Positions 36,330 to 45,634 of a stretch of DNA of 64,000 bases are shown piece by piece. Position 1 is the first letter of the stretch. Every line of letters begins with the position of its first letter. Position numbers and translations under genes: made by a program. The stretch comes from Candidatus Tectimicrobiota bacterium (GTDB lineage: Bacteria > Tectomicrobia > Entotheonellia > Entotheonellales > Entotheonellaceae). The stretch lies in contig BPKO01000003.1 of assembly GCA_026005175.1 (NCBI GenBank), forward strand, positions 124,001-188,000. Reading direction: 5' to 3'. A model generated the notes under the pieces. That model searched no databases and was not told the origin of the DNA. It worked only from the letters and a program-made list of their open reading frames with translations.

Positions 36330-37721
36330 ATGCCCACGCCTCTACCAGAATATGACCTTATCGTGATCGGCAGCGGCCCGGCAGGGCAAAAAGCGGCGCT
36401 TGCTGCCGCCAAGCACCGGCGGCGGGTGGCCCTGATCGAGCAGCGCCAGGTGGTGGGGGGTACGTGCCTGCACACCGGCACTATTCCCAGCAAGACCCTG
36501 CGCGAGGCAGTCCTCTACTTTACCGGCTGGCGCCTGCACAGCGTCTACGGCACCGCGTACCGCATCAAAGAACGCATCACTCCTGAAGACCTGACCTTCC
36601 GCGTGCAGCACGTCATCCGCCAGGAACTCGACGTAATCGCGGCGCAAATGCTGCGCAACGGCGTTGACGTGTACTACGGCAAGGCGGCTTTTGCCTCGCC
36701 GCATACGGTGACCGTCAGCGGTGCCCATACCACCACTACCCTGCGCGGCCATCGGTTCGTTATCGCCGTAGGAAGCAAGCCGGCACGGCCGCCGCACATC
36801 CCGTTTACGCCAGGACGCATCATCGACAGCGACGAGATCCTTCACATACCGGCCATTCCGCGCACGATGACAGTGGTCGGCGCCGGCATCATCGGCTGCG
36901 AGTACGCCTCGATTTTCTCCGCCCTGGGGGTGGAGGTGACCCTCATCGACCAGAGGCAGCGCCTGCTTGAGTTCGTCGACCACGAGATCGTTGACACCTT
37001 GACTTACTACATGCGCAAAGAAAACATGACCTTGCGCCTGGGGGAAGCGGTGACCCGGGTGTTCATCGACGACCGCGACCGCCTGGTGACCGAACTGGAA
37101 AGCGGCAAGCGCATCGTCTCTGACCTCTTGCTGTTCTCTATCGGCCGCCAGGGCGCCACCGACGACCTCAACCTGGAAGCCGTGGGCCTGCAGCCCGATG
37201 CCCGCGGCCGGCTGCGCGTCAACGACCGCTACCAGACCGACGTGCCGCACGTCTATGCCGCCGGCGACGTTATCGGCTTTCCTGCCTTGGCCTCGACTTC
37301 CATGGAACAGGGACGCCTAGCCGCCAGCTACGCCTTGGACTTGCCCTGCGAGACGTTTTCTCGGCTGTCGCCGTATGCCATTTACACCATCCCGGAGCTC
37401 TCCATGGTGGGCGACACCGAGGAAGCCCTTACCAAAGCGCACGTCCCCTACGAGTGCGGCCTTGCCCGCTACCGGGAAATCGCCAAAGGACACATCATCG
37501 GGGACGACACCGGCATGCTCAAGCTGCTCTTTCACCGCGAGACCCTACGGCTGCTGGGAGTACACGCCATTGGCGACGCCGCGGCCGAGCTCATTCACAT
37601 CGGCCAAGCGGTGATGGCCTTTGGCGGCACCATTGACTACTTCATCAACAGCGTCTTCAACTACCCCACCCTGGCCGAAGCTTACAAAATCGCCGCTTTT
37701 GACGGCCTAAACAAGCTCTAA
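36330..37721 (+). CDS. sthA: soluble pyridine nucleotide transhydrogenase
   Basis: 463 residues of the flavoprotein disulfide-reductase fold: FAD motif GSGPAGQKAAL, NAD motif GAGIIGCEYASIF, C-terminal FAD motif HVYAAGDVIGFP, and dimerisation domain. The active-site region reads GGTCLHTGTIPSK: the second redox cysteine of lipoamide dehydrogenase is Thr, which is the signature of SthA. It exchanges electrons between NADPH and NAD+. Being in the trehalose operon points to a stress or redox-balance role. Confidence 0.92.
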   Translation: MPTPLPEYDLIVIGSGPAGQKAALAAAKHRRRVALIEQRQVVGGTCLHTGTIPSKTLREAVLYFTGWRLHSVYGTAYRIKERITPEDLTFRVQHVIRQELDVIAAQMLRNGVDVYYGKAAFASPHTVTVSGAHTTTTLRGHRFVIAVGSKPARPPHIPFTPGRIIDSDEILHIPAIPRTMTVVGAGIIGCEYASIFSALGVEVTLIDQRQRLLEFVDHEIVDTLTYYMRKENMTLRLGEAVTRVFIDDRDRLVTELESGKRIVSDLLLFSIGRQGATDDLNLEAVGLQPDARGRLRVNDRYQTDVPHVYAAGDVIGFPALASTSMEQGRLAASYALDLPCETFSRLSPYAIYTIPELSMVGDTEEALTKAHVPYECGLARYREIAKGHIIGDDTGMLKLLFHRETLRLLGVHAIGDAAAELIHIGQAVMAFGGTIDYFINSVFNYPTLAEAYKIAAFDGLNKL

Positions 37722-37764
37722 ACGCTGCTGCACCAAGAAGACCGTCGCCTTTCCGGCGATGAAG

Positions 37765-37773
37765 TGCTATCAT
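37765..37773 (+). promoter_or_regulatory. extended -10 promoter of the Ig-repeat lipoprotein gene
   Basis: TGC directly followed by TATCAT, 49 bases before the start codon; no good -35. Confidence 0.4.
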
Positions 37774-37821
37774 ACTGAGCCACAACGGCTCCCCTCACGT
37801 CACTGCCTGGAAGGAGAACCT

Positions 37822-40800
37822 ATGACCTCGTCACGGCCTCTCTTCGCCACCCTTGCCCTCTGCGCGGTCTTGCTCCTCCTGGCCCTAGGAGGCTGCGGCA
37901 AGCCCACACTGGAGACCATCGACGTCGAGCCGGCCACGGCCACCGTCACCGTGGGCCAGACGTTGCAGCTGCGGGCCGTGGGCCGCGACACCAAGGGCAA
38001 TCCCATGGCGGACCTGACGTTTACCTGGTCGGTCCGCGGCGAGGCCGGGCGCATCGACGCCAACGGGCTTTTTACGGCGCTCAAGCCCGGCACGGTCACG
38101 GTGATTGCCAGTGCCAACGAAGTCCAAGGCACGGCCACCATCACCGTCGAACGCGAGAAAGTGGCCAAGCTGGAGGCCACGCCGGCGGCAGCCCAGGTGG
38201 CTGCCGGTGGGCAGACGCAGCTCACCGTCATGGTGCAAGGGGCAAGCGGCAAAGGCATCGCTGAGGTGGCGGTGCAGGCGCAAGCGCTCACCGAAGGCAC
38301 CCGCGTCGAGCCTGCTACGGCCACCACCGACGCCACGGGCAAGGCCGTGTTTACCCTGACGGCGGCGCCTGCGGTGACCACCAACCGCGTGCAAGTGCGT
38401 GCCGACGACCAGCAGGCCACCGTGGAAGTGCAGGGCATCCCCGGCGCTCCCGCCCGCCTGTCGCTTCAGGCCGAGGCGACGCAGGTGATCGCCGGCGAGG
38501 CCACCTCCGTGCGCGTGCAGGTCCAAGACGCCCACGGCAACCCGGTGCCCAACGTGGCGCTGCGCTTTGCCGCCCTCACCGCCGGCACTGCTGTCACCCC
38601 GGCCGAGGCCACCACCGACGCCCAGGGCCAGGCCACCGCCACCCTGCGCACCAGCCCCCAGGCCGGCCCCAACCGCGTGCAGGTGCGTGCCGACGGCCAG
38701 CAGGCCACCGTGGAAGTGCAGGGCATCCCCGGCGCCCCCGCCCAGCTGTCGCTTCAGGCCGAGGCGACGCAGGTGATCGCCGGCGAGGCCACCTCCGTGC
38801 GCGTGCAGGTCCAAGACGCCCACGGCAACCCGGTGCCCAACGTGGCGCTGCGCTTTGCCGCCCTCACCGCCGGCACTGCTGTCACCCCGGCCGAGGCCAC
38901 CACCGACGCCCAGGGCCAGGCCACCGCCACCCTGCGCACCAGCCCCCAGGCCGGCCCCAACCGCGTGCAAGTGCGTGCCGACGACCAGCAGGCCACCGTG
39001 GAAGTGCAGGGCATCCCCGGCGCCCCCGCCCAGCTGTCGCTTCAGGCCGAGGCGACGGAGACCATTGCCGGCGGCACGGTGACCCTGACGGTGACGGTCC
39101 GGGATGCCCACGGCAACCCGGTGCCCAATGTGCCCATTGCGCTGCGCGTTTCTCCGATGGAGGCTGCCCTGGAGCAAGCCAGCCTCACCAGCGATGCCGA
39201 GGGCCGAGCGCAAACCGTGCTGCGCACCAGCCCGCAGGCCGGCGAGAACACCGCAGAAGCCCGGGTAGCCGAGCTTGCCCCGGTCACCCTGACGGTGGTC
39301 GGGCACCCGCCAGTGGCGCTGCAAGTGCTACCGCAGACCGCCACGGTGGAAATGCGGGGCACGCAGCGCTTCCGCGCCGTCGCCAGCGACGCCTACGGCC
39401 ATACCCTGGAAGTGACGCCGCGGTGGAATGTGGTGGGAGAAACGGGCACCATCGCTGCCGACGGCACCTTTACCGCCACCGCTCTGGGCAGTGACGTGCT
39501 GATTGCCACCTATGCCGGACTCATCGCCGGTGCCAATCTCACCGTGGTTCCCGGCGCCGTGGCCACCCTCAAGGTGACGCCGGCAGAGGCCACCATCGTT
39601 TCCGGCACCACGCAGCAGTTCCAGGCCGAAGCCTTCAACGCCCACGGCTATCCCCTGGAAGTGACCCCAGTGTGGGAGGTGACCAACGGCGTGGGGACCA
39701 TCGACGCCTCCGGGCTGTTCACCGCCACCAAAGCCGGAAAAGGCGAAGTTCTGGCTTCGGCCGCCGGGCAGACGGGCCGCGCTACAGTGACGGTGATCCC
39801 TGGCGAGCTGGTGCGCATTGCCGTAGAACCGGCCCGCGTGGCGGTGAAAGCCGGCGAGGAAGTCCAGCTGCAAGCCACCGGCTACGATGCCGCCGGCAAT
39901 CCCGTGCCCATCGAACCGCTCTGGCGGCTGACCGCCAGCTTGGGCGAGCTGACCCCCGACGGGCGGTTTCGTGCCCGCCACGCCGGGCAAGGGCACATCC
40001 TGGTGGAGGCAGGACCGCAGCCCATCGTGGTGGAAGTGCCGGTAACGGTCACCGCGGCCGCGCTGGAGCGGGTAGAGGTGGAGCCGGCTACCCTGACCCT
40101 GAGCGCGGGAGAGGCTTACCAGTTTACTGCCGTGGGCTATGACGCCTTTGGCAACCCCATTGCCGTAACCCCCACGTGGCGCCTCACCGCCGAGGTGGGC
40201 AGCATCGACGAGCAGGGCCGCCTGACAGCCCGCCGCGCCGGTTCGGCCCAGGTGGTGGCCAAAGTCGACGCTCTAGAGGGAACGGCCAGCCTCACGGTGA
40301 AGCCGGCTGCCCTCGCTTCCCTCACCATCGACCCAGCCGGGCCGCTGACCCTGGCAGCGGGAGAAGTACTGACCCTTAAAGCCATCGGCCGCGACGCTTA
40401 CGGCAACGTGGTGGCGGTGCAGCCCACTTGGCGCCAGACGGCCCCGCTGGGCACCCTCTCGGCCAGCGGGCAGTTCCGGGCCGAAAAAGTCGGCTCTGGC
40501 GAGCTGGTGGCGGAAAGTGGCGCCCTACGCGCCGCGGTGCACGTCACCGTGACTCCTGGCAAGCTGGCCAAAATCGTCGTTTTTCCTACCATGGTCACGC
40601 TGCAGGCCGGTGAAACGCTGCCCTTCCAGGCCACGGGGCTAGACGCCTACGGCAACGAAGTGGCCATCCAGCCAAGCTGGCGCGTCACCAACGACCTGGG
40701 CGAGATCTCGCCCGAAGGGGTGCTAACGGCCGTGCAGGCCCGTAGCGGGGAAGTGATCGCTACGGCGGCCGGGGTCTCGGGCAGCGCCCAGGTTACGGTG

Positions 40801-43119
40801 GCGCCCGGGCCCCTGACCTTCTTGCAAGTAACGCCGGAGAGCCTGACGCTCACCGCCGGGGATACCGCCCAGCTCGTGGTGGTGGGCTACGACGCCTTTG
40901 GCAACCCGGTGCCCATTACGCCGGTGTGGCACGTGACCGAAGGCATGGGCACTGTCTCCCCTGAAGGCCTGTTCACGGCAAAGAAAGCGGGCAAGGGGCG
41001 CATCGTGGTGGCAGTCGGGCACCTGGCTGCCGTCATCCCTCTGCAGATCGAGCGAGGGGAAGTAGCCGCTCTGCGCATCGAGCCCGCCGCGGCGCAGGTG
41101 GCCTCTGGGGAGCAGCAGGCCTTTAGCGTGGTGGGGCTGGACCGCGGCGGTAACGCCGTGCCCGTAGAGGCAACGTGGGACGTACAGGGCGACATCGGCA
41201 CCATCGATGCCCAGGGGCGATTTACGGCCACGGTGGCCGGCTCCGGCACGGTAATCGCCAAAGTCGGGACCCTGACGGCGACAGCGCAGGTGACGGTGGT
41301 GCCGGGAGCGGTGGCGCGCCTCGAGGTCTCTCCCGAGTCGGCCACCCTGGTGGCCGGCGAGACCCTCACCCTGCACGCCGAGGCTTTCGATGCTGCCGGC
41401 AATCGCGTGCCGGTAGCGCCGACGTGGCAGGTGGAAAACGACCTGGGCACGGTGGCCGATGGCGTCTTTCAGGCGCGCCGTGCCGGCAGCGGGAAGATTA
41501 TCGCCGCGGTGGGCGAGGTGCAGGCGACCATCGAGGTTCGCGTCAAGCCCGGCGCCCTGGCCGCCCTCACCGTGCAGCCTTCCCGGCTGCTGATCAGCGC
41601 CGGCGGCAAAATGGCATTTGCCGTCAACGGCTACGACGCCTTTGGCAACGCGGTGGCGGTGCCGGCAGTGCGCTGGAGCCTGCAAGGAACAGTTGGCGAG
41701 ATCGACCCCGAACGGGGCGTCTTCCAGGCCACCACGGTGGGTGAAGGGCACGTCGTGGCGGTGGCAGGCTCCGTGGCCGGCCTGGCGGCGGTGACCGTAG
41801 AGCCGGGTGCGGTGGCCCGCTTGCAGCTGGCGCCTTCACAGGCCACGGTGCGCGCCGGAGAGGAGGTTGCCTTCACGGCCACGGCCTTTGACGCCCTTGG
41901 CAACGTCACCGCCGCCGAGGTGCGCTGGCAGCTCAGTACGCCCCTGGGCGAGCTGGTCAACGGCACGCTGCGGGCGCACCGCGCCGGCACCGCCCAGGTG
42001 ATCGCCCGCGCCGGCGACGTCGAAGCGCGGGCCACCGTGCAGGTGGTGCCCGGGCCGGTGGTGCGGCTCGAGGTCTCCCCCAGCTGGGTGCAGTTGCCTG
42101 CCGGGGGTAAAGTGCGCTTTCACGCCTTTGGCTACGACGCCTTTGGCAACAGCCGGCAAGTGCCGGCCACCTGGACGCTCGACGGCGCCGTAGGAACCCT
42201 GGACGCCGAGGGCACGTTTGTCGCCGGACCCCAGGGCACGGGTACGGTCACCGCCCGCTTTCAGACCCATACAGGCACGGCGCAGGTGGAAGTCATCCCC
42301 GGGCCGGTGCAGCGCCTGGTGGTGACCCCGGCGCGGGCGGACGTGGCGGCCACGGTGGCCGTGCCTTTCAGCGTCATCGGCTTTGACGCCGGCGGCAACC
42401 GCCAGGAAGTGACGGCCCACTGGGCCCTCACCCCGGGGGTTGGGACCCTCGACCAGCGCGGGCGCTTCGTGGCCACCCACGTGGGCACCGGCACGGTGGT
42501 GGCCTATACCGACGCGCTGCTGGCCACCGCCGAGGTGGCCGTAAAACCCGGTCCCGTGGCCCTGGTCTTCGTCACCCCGCAGCCGGCCACCGTGCACTCG
42601 GGGGAGTCTTTGCAGTTTGAGGCCAAGGGCTTCGACGTGTACCGCAACCTGATTTCGCCTTTACCGGCGCGCTGGCACGTGGAAGGAGACATCGGCACGA
42701 TCGACCCGCGAACCGGGCGCTTTACCGCCACGGTGGTAGGGCTGGGCAAAGTGATTGCCACCGTTGACGACAAGAGCGGTAGCGCCGACGTGACGGTGGT
42801 GCACGGCAAGCCGGATGCCGGCAAGTCGCGCCTGATGGCCTCGCGGGTGCAGCTGCTGGCCGACGGCAAAACCGCCGCCGACATCATCGTGCTGGTACGC
42901 GACCGCCACGGCAACCCGGTGGCCAAGGCGCAAGTGACGCTGGTGTCCTCGCGCGGCGACGACATCGAGCAGCCAGCACCCAGCAACGAGCAGGGTATTG
43001 CCATTGGCCGCATCCGCTCCCGCACCCCGGGCATTTCCGAAATCAGCGCGGTGATCGATGCGGTGCGTGTGCACAACACCCTGCGCCTCACGTTTACCCA
43101 AATTGGGGCATCAGGATGA
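37822..43119 (+). CDS. giant lipoprotein of about twenty bacterial Ig-like modules
   Basis: 1765 residues. A lipoprotein signal ends in the lipobox LALGGC, so the mature chain is anchored through an N-terminal lipid. It then consists of about 20 Ig-like modules of 80-96 residues: one Big_2-like, four Big_1-like (modules 2-5, with VQVQDAHGNPVPNV and ATTDAQGQATATLRT), fourteen Big_2-like (modules 6-19, each with P.xxV.. AGE..xF.A.GYDAFGNPV..xP.W and G.I...G.F.A) and a final Big_1-like module. No enzymatic domain, sortase signal or membrane anchor follows; the end is ..FTQIGASG. Such proteins are surface stalks, adhesins or matrix scaffolds. AAGGAG stands before the ATG. Composition is very low in Cys. 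Confidence 0.9.
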   Translation: MTSSRPLFATLALCAVLLLLALGGCGKPTLETIDVEPATATVTVGQTLQLRAVGRDTKGNPMADLTFTWSVRGEAGRIDANGLFTALKPGTVTVIASANEVQGTATITVEREKVAKLEATPAAAQVAAGGQTQLTVMVQGASGKGIAEVAVQAQALTEGTRVEPATATTDATGKAVFTLTAAPAVTTNRVQVRADDQQATVEVQGIPGAPARLSLQAEATQVIAGEATSVRVQVQDAHGNPVPNVALRFAALTAGTAVTPAEATTDAQGQATATLRTSPQAGPNRVQVRADGQQATVEVQGIPGAPAQLSLQAEATQVIAGEATSVRVQVQDAHGNPVPNVALRFAALTAGTAVTPAEATTDAQGQATATLRTSPQAGPNRVQVRADDQQATVEVQGIPGAPAQLSLQAEATETIAGGTVTLTVTVRDAHGNPVPNVPIALRVSPMEAALEQASLTSDAEGRAQTVLRTSPQAGENTAEARVAELAPVTLTVVGHPPVALQVLPQTATVEMRGTQRFRAVASDAYGHTLEVTPRWNVVGETGTIAADGTFTATALGSDVLIATYAGLIAGANLTVVPGAVATLKVTPAEATIVSGTTQQFQAEAFNAHGYPLEVTPVWEVTNGVGTIDASGLFTATKAGKGEVLASAAGQTGRATVTVIPGELVRIAVEPARVAVKAGEEVQLQATGYDAAGNPVPIEPLWRLTASLGELTPDGRFRARHAGQGHILVEAGPQPIVVEVPVTVTAAALERVEVEPATLTLSAGEAYQFTAVGYDAFGNPIAVTPTWRLTAEVGSIDEQGRLTARRAGSAQVVAKVDALEGTASLTVKPAALASLTIDPAGPLTLAAGEVLTLKAIGRDAYGNVVAVQPTWRQTAPLGTLSASGQFRAEKVGSGELVAESGALRAAVHVTVTPGKLAKIVVFPTMVTLQAGETLPFQATGLDAYGNEVAIQPSWRVTNDLGEISPEGVLTAVQARSGEVIATAAGVSGSAQVTVAPGPLTFLQVTPESLTLTAGDTAQLVVVGYDAFGNPVPITPVWHVTEGMGTVSPEGLFTAKKAGKGRIVVAVGHLAAVIPLQIERGEVAALRIEPAAAQVASGEQQAFSVVGLDRGGNAVPVEATWDVQGDIGTIDAQGRFTATVAGSGTVIAKVGTLTATAQVTVVPGAVARLEVSPESATLVAGETLTLHAEAFDAAGNRVPVAPTWQVENDLGTVADGVFQARRAGSGKIIAAVGEVQATIEVRVKPGALAALTVQPSRLLISAGGKMAFAVNGYDAFGNAVAVPAVRWSLQGTVGEIDPERGVFQATTVGEGHVVAVAGSVAGLAAVTVEPGAVARLQLAPSQATVRAGEEVAFTATAFDALGNVTAAEVRWQLSTPLGELVNGTLRAHRAGTAQVIARAGDVEARATVQVVPGPVVRLEVSPSWVQLPAGGKVRFHAFGYDAFGNSRQVPATWTLDGAVGTLDAEGTFVAGPQGTGTVTARFQTHTGTAQVEVIPGPVQRLVVTPARADVAATVAVPFSVIGFDAGGNRQEVTAHWALTPGVGTLDQRGRFVATHVGTGTVVAYTDALLATAEVAVKPGPVALVFVTPQPATVHSGESLQFEAKGFDVYRNLISPLPARWHVEGDIGTIDPRTGRFTATVVGLGKVIATVDDKSGSADVTVVHGKPDAGKSRLMASRVQLLADGKTAADIIVLVRDRHGNPVAKAQVTLVSSRGDDIEQPAPSNEQGIAIGRIRSRTPGISEISAVIDAVRVHNTLRLTFTQIGASG
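38383..39057 (+). repeat. 288-bp intragenic tandem repeat, about 2.3 copies
   Basis: Copies start at 38383, 38671 and 38959 with a period of exactly 288 bp (96 codons). They are almost identical at DNA level; differences are single bases such as GACGACCAG versus GACGGCCAG and GCTCCCGCC versus GCCCCCGCC. The third copy diverges after 39057. Each unit encodes one Big_1-like module. Such identity means recent duplication or continuing conversion. Confidence 0.92.
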
Positions 43120-43201
43120 GGTGGTGGCTGGCGGCCTGGCGTGAGGAGAAGCAAGGGACACCGCCTTAGGCGAACGCCAGGAAAATGTGGGTAGATGACA
43201 A

Positions 43202-43221
43202 GGGCGCCGGAATAGGCGCCC
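43202..43221 (+). terminator. possible terminator hairpin after the lipoprotein gene
   Basis: GGGCGCC and GGCGCCC form a perfect 7-bp stem around GGAATA, 80 bases after the stop codon. There is no T-tract, so the assignment is weak. Confidence 0.3.
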
Positions 43222-43295
43222 GCCTCCCGGCGTTATCCTGGCAGCTGCCGGCCGTGGTGCTGGCAGAGGTCTCCCCCTCACCCAGGAGGCAGACG

Positions 43296-44234
43296 ATGCG
43301 GGTGGCCATTGCTGGCGCTACCGGGGTGCTCGGGCGGCGGCTGGTGCAGCAGTTCCGCGCCCGCGGCGATCACGTGGTGGGGCTGGTCCGCAGCGCCTCA
43401 GGCGAGGCGCTGGTGGCAACGCTCGGGGGAGAGAGCCGGCACGTTGACCTCTTTGATGCCGAGGCCTTGGCCCGGGCGGCGGCAGGATGCGAGGTGCTCA
43501 TCCACGCGGCCACGGCCATCCCGGTCAAGGCACGGCCGCGAGCACGTGACTGGGTCATGAACGACCGCCTCCGCCGCGACGCGACGCGGGCGTTGGCTGC
43601 CTGCGCAGCGCGTATTGGTGCCCGGCTTTACGTGCAACAAAGCGTGATCTGGGTGGCCAGGCCACGTGACGGCACTTTCTTCGACGAAGACACGCCGCCC
43701 CACCCTTCTCCCCCGTCCCGTTCCGCGTACGACGGCGAAGAGATCGCCCGCGAGGCTGGGGAACAGTACGGCTTCAATGTGGCAGTGCTGCGCTGTGGCT
43801 GGTTCTACGGTGCCGATGCTGCCCATACCCGCTGGTTCGCCACGCAGCTCAGGTCGCGACGCCTGCCGATCATCGGTCAGGGCGAAGCCCTCCTGGCGCT
43901 GCTGCACCTGGACGACGCGGCCAGTGCCTTTGTCGCGGCGAGCGCCGCAGGACAAAGCGGCATCTGGCACGTGGTGGACGACCAGGCAGTGCCCGTGCGA
44001 GACTTCTTGCAGGACTTTGCGGCGCGGCTGGCAGCCCCCCCGCCAAGGCGCGTACCCGTCTGGCTGGCGCGATTGGTGGCCGGGGCGTATGCGATAGATT
44101 TCTTTACTGTCTCCTCGCACACCTCAAATGCACGCTTTCGCCGCGCCTGCGCCTGGGCTCCCCAGTTCCCAACGTTCAAAGAGGGCCTCGCGCAAGTCGT
44201 GGCCAGCTGGAAGGCCACGGGGCTGGCCTCGTGA
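43296..44234 (+). CDS. NAD-dependent epimerase/dehydratase family protein (extended SDR)
   Basis: 312 residues with the Rossmann motif GATGVLGRRLVQQF at the N-terminus. The catalytic SDR Tyr-x-x-x-Lys is replaced: the SRSAYDGEEIAREAG segment has Tyr but Glu where Lys is expected, so this may be an atypical SDR that binds but does not reduce, or uses other residues. The start at 43296 has AGGAGG seven bases upstream. Its position between a surface lipoprotein and a VOC enzyme gives no clear pathway. Confidence 0.82.
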   Translation: MRVAIAGATGVLGRRLVQQFRARGDHVVGLVRSASGEALVATLGGESRHVDLFDAEALARAAAGCEVLIHAATAIPVKARPRARDWVMNDRLRRDATRALAACAARIGARLYVQQSVIWVARPRDGTFFDEDTPPHPSPPSRSAYDGEEIAREAGEQYGFNVAVLRCGWFYGADAAHTRWFATQLRSRRLPIIGQGEALLALLHLDDAASAFVAASAAGQSGIWHVVDDQAVPVRDFLQDFAARLAAPPPRRVPVWLARLVAGAYAIDFFTVSSHTSNARFRRACAWAPQFPTFKEGLAQVVASWKATGLAS

Positions 44235-44250
44235 CAGGACGCACGCCCGC

Positions 44251-44279
44251 TTGACACGCCAGAGGCCGAGGACTATGCT
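44251..44279 (+). promoter_or_regulatory. sigma-70 promoter of the VOC/hydrolase pair
   Basis: TTGACA at 44251-44256, 17-bp spacer, TATGCT at 44274-44279. Identical boxes and spacing occur in front of the CoxL-type gene at 55.36 kb. Confidence 0.7.
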
Positions 44280-44326
44280 CCGCCTCTGGGACCACCCGCG
44301 CACGACACCCATGGGGAGGGCAAAGC

Positions 44327-44791
44327 ATGATCCGCGCGCGCAAACTGGGCCACGTGGTGCTGAAAGTGCGCGATGTCCAGCGCGCTAAGGCCTTTTATAC
44401 CCGCGTCTTGGGCCTGCAGGTGGCCTACGAAGACCTGCAGCGCGGCGCGGTGTTTCTCAGCTGCGGCCAAGAACACCACGACTTGGCCCTCTTCCAGCAG
44501 GCCACCGGCGCGCCCCCCGCTCCTGAGCAGCCCGGCCTGCACCACATGGCCTGGCAGCTGGGCAGCTTCGCCGAGCTGCAGGCGGCTTACCGCGAGCTAC
44601 AGCAGTTGGGCGTGCCTATTGAGGCCACGGTGGAGCACAACGTGACGCGCAGCATTTACTTTCATGACCCCGACGGCAACCGCGTCGAGCTCTACTGCGA
44701 CATGGTCCCCAACGGCTTTGAGGCCATGCGCACCCTGGGGCCCAAAAGCCTGCCGCTTGACCTCGAGCAGGCAGAGACGGCTGCGCCGTAA
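44327..44791 (+). CDS. VOC/glyoxalase superfamily protein (extradiol-dioxygenase-like)
   Basis: 154 residues, two betaalphabetabetabeta modules. Metal ligands are visible: His in LGHVVLKV, His in GLHHMAW and Glu in NRVELYCDM, the pattern of glyoxalase and extradiol ring-cleaving dioxygenases. The FHDPDGNRVELY block is typical of the catechol-2,3-dioxygenase-like members. The next gene encodes an alpha/beta hydrolase, as in meta-cleavage operons, so ring cleavage followed by C-C hydrolysis is a fair inference. Confidence 0.85.
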   Translation: MIRARKLGHVVLKVRDVQRAKAFYTRVLGLQVAYEDLQRGAVFLSCGQEHHDLALFQQATGAPPAPEQPGLHHMAWQLGSFAELQAAYRELQQLGVPIEATVEHNVTRSIYFHDPDGNRVELYCDMVPNGFEAMRTLGPKSLPLDLEQAETAAP

Positions 44792-44864
44792 CCCCCGCCG
44801 GCCAGGCCTGGCGCGGCCTGCCACGGCAGAGCAGCCGAAACCACGACCGCATGGAGCCGCAACG

Positions 44865-45620
44865 ATGCCCTACCTCTCCCGCGACGGTGTTCGCCTGTAC
44901 TACGAAGACCACGGCCAGGGACTGCCCCTCCTGCTGACGCACGGCTTTGCCGCCTGTACGCGCATGTGGCAGGAGCAGGTGGCAGCCTTCCAGCACGCCT
45001 ACCGCCTCATCCTCTGGGACCTGCGCGGCCATGGCCAAAGCGACAGCCCGGAAGACCAGGCCCTCTACAGCCACGAGCACGCCGTAGAAGACATGCGGGC
45101 TCTGCTCGACCACCTGGGGGTGGCGCAGGCTGTCCTCGCCGGCCACTCTCTGGGAGGCTTTCTGTCGCTGGCCTTTCACCTCCGTTACCCCGAGCGGGTG
45201 CGGGCGCTCATCTTGCAGGGCTGCGGGCCTGGCTACCGCAATCCCGAAGCACGGGCGGCCTGGAACGCCCGCGTCGAGGAGCGCGCTCGCGCCCTGGAAA
45301 CCCAGGGCCTGGCCGCCGTCGGCGGCGGCTCGGAGGTGCGCTTCTGCCAGCACCGCTCCGCTGCCGGCCTGGCACGGGCGGCCCGCGGCATCCTGCGCCA
45401 AGTCGACGCCCAGGTCATCGACAGCCTGCCGCGCATTGCCGTGCCGACGCTCATCCTCGTAGGGGAAGGCGACACGCCCTTTTTGCAAGGCTGCCGCTAC
45501 ATGGCCACCCACATCCCTGCCGCCACGTACGTGGTCTTGCCCCAGGCCGGCCACGGCGCCAACGTGGAGCAGCCCGAGGCGTTCAACGCCGCGGTGCGGG
45601 AGTTCCTCGCCCGGCTGTAA
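44865..45620 (+). CDS. alpha/beta-fold hydrolase
   Basis: 251 residues. Oxyanion region LLTHGFAACTRMW, nucleophile elbow AGHSLGG, acid in LVGEGDTPF, His in LPQAGHGANVEQP. The sequence resembles 3-oxoadipate enol-lactonase and meta-cleavage hydrolases. The ATG at 44865 has a modest GGAG. It follows the VOC gene by about 70 bases and converges with the LLM gene. Confidence 0.85.
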   Translation: MPYLSRDGVRLYYEDHGQGLPLLLTHGFAACTRMWQEQVAAFQHAYRLILWDLRGHGQSDSPEDQALYSHEHAVEDMRALLDHLGVAQAVLAGHSLGGFLSLAFHLRYPERVRALILQGCGPGYRNPEARAAWNARVEERARALETQGLAAVGGGSEVRFCQHRSAAGLARAARGILRQVDAQVIDSLPRIAVPTLILVGEGDTPFLQGCRYMATHIPAATYVVLPQAGHGANVEQPEAFNAAVREFLARL

Positions 45621-45634
45621 GCCAGACAGCGGCT

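Noticed and set aside
37885-39324. 479-codon antisense frame in the Ig-repeat gene
   Set aside because: It mirrors the 288-bp tandem repeat; Gly/His-rich and without start signals.
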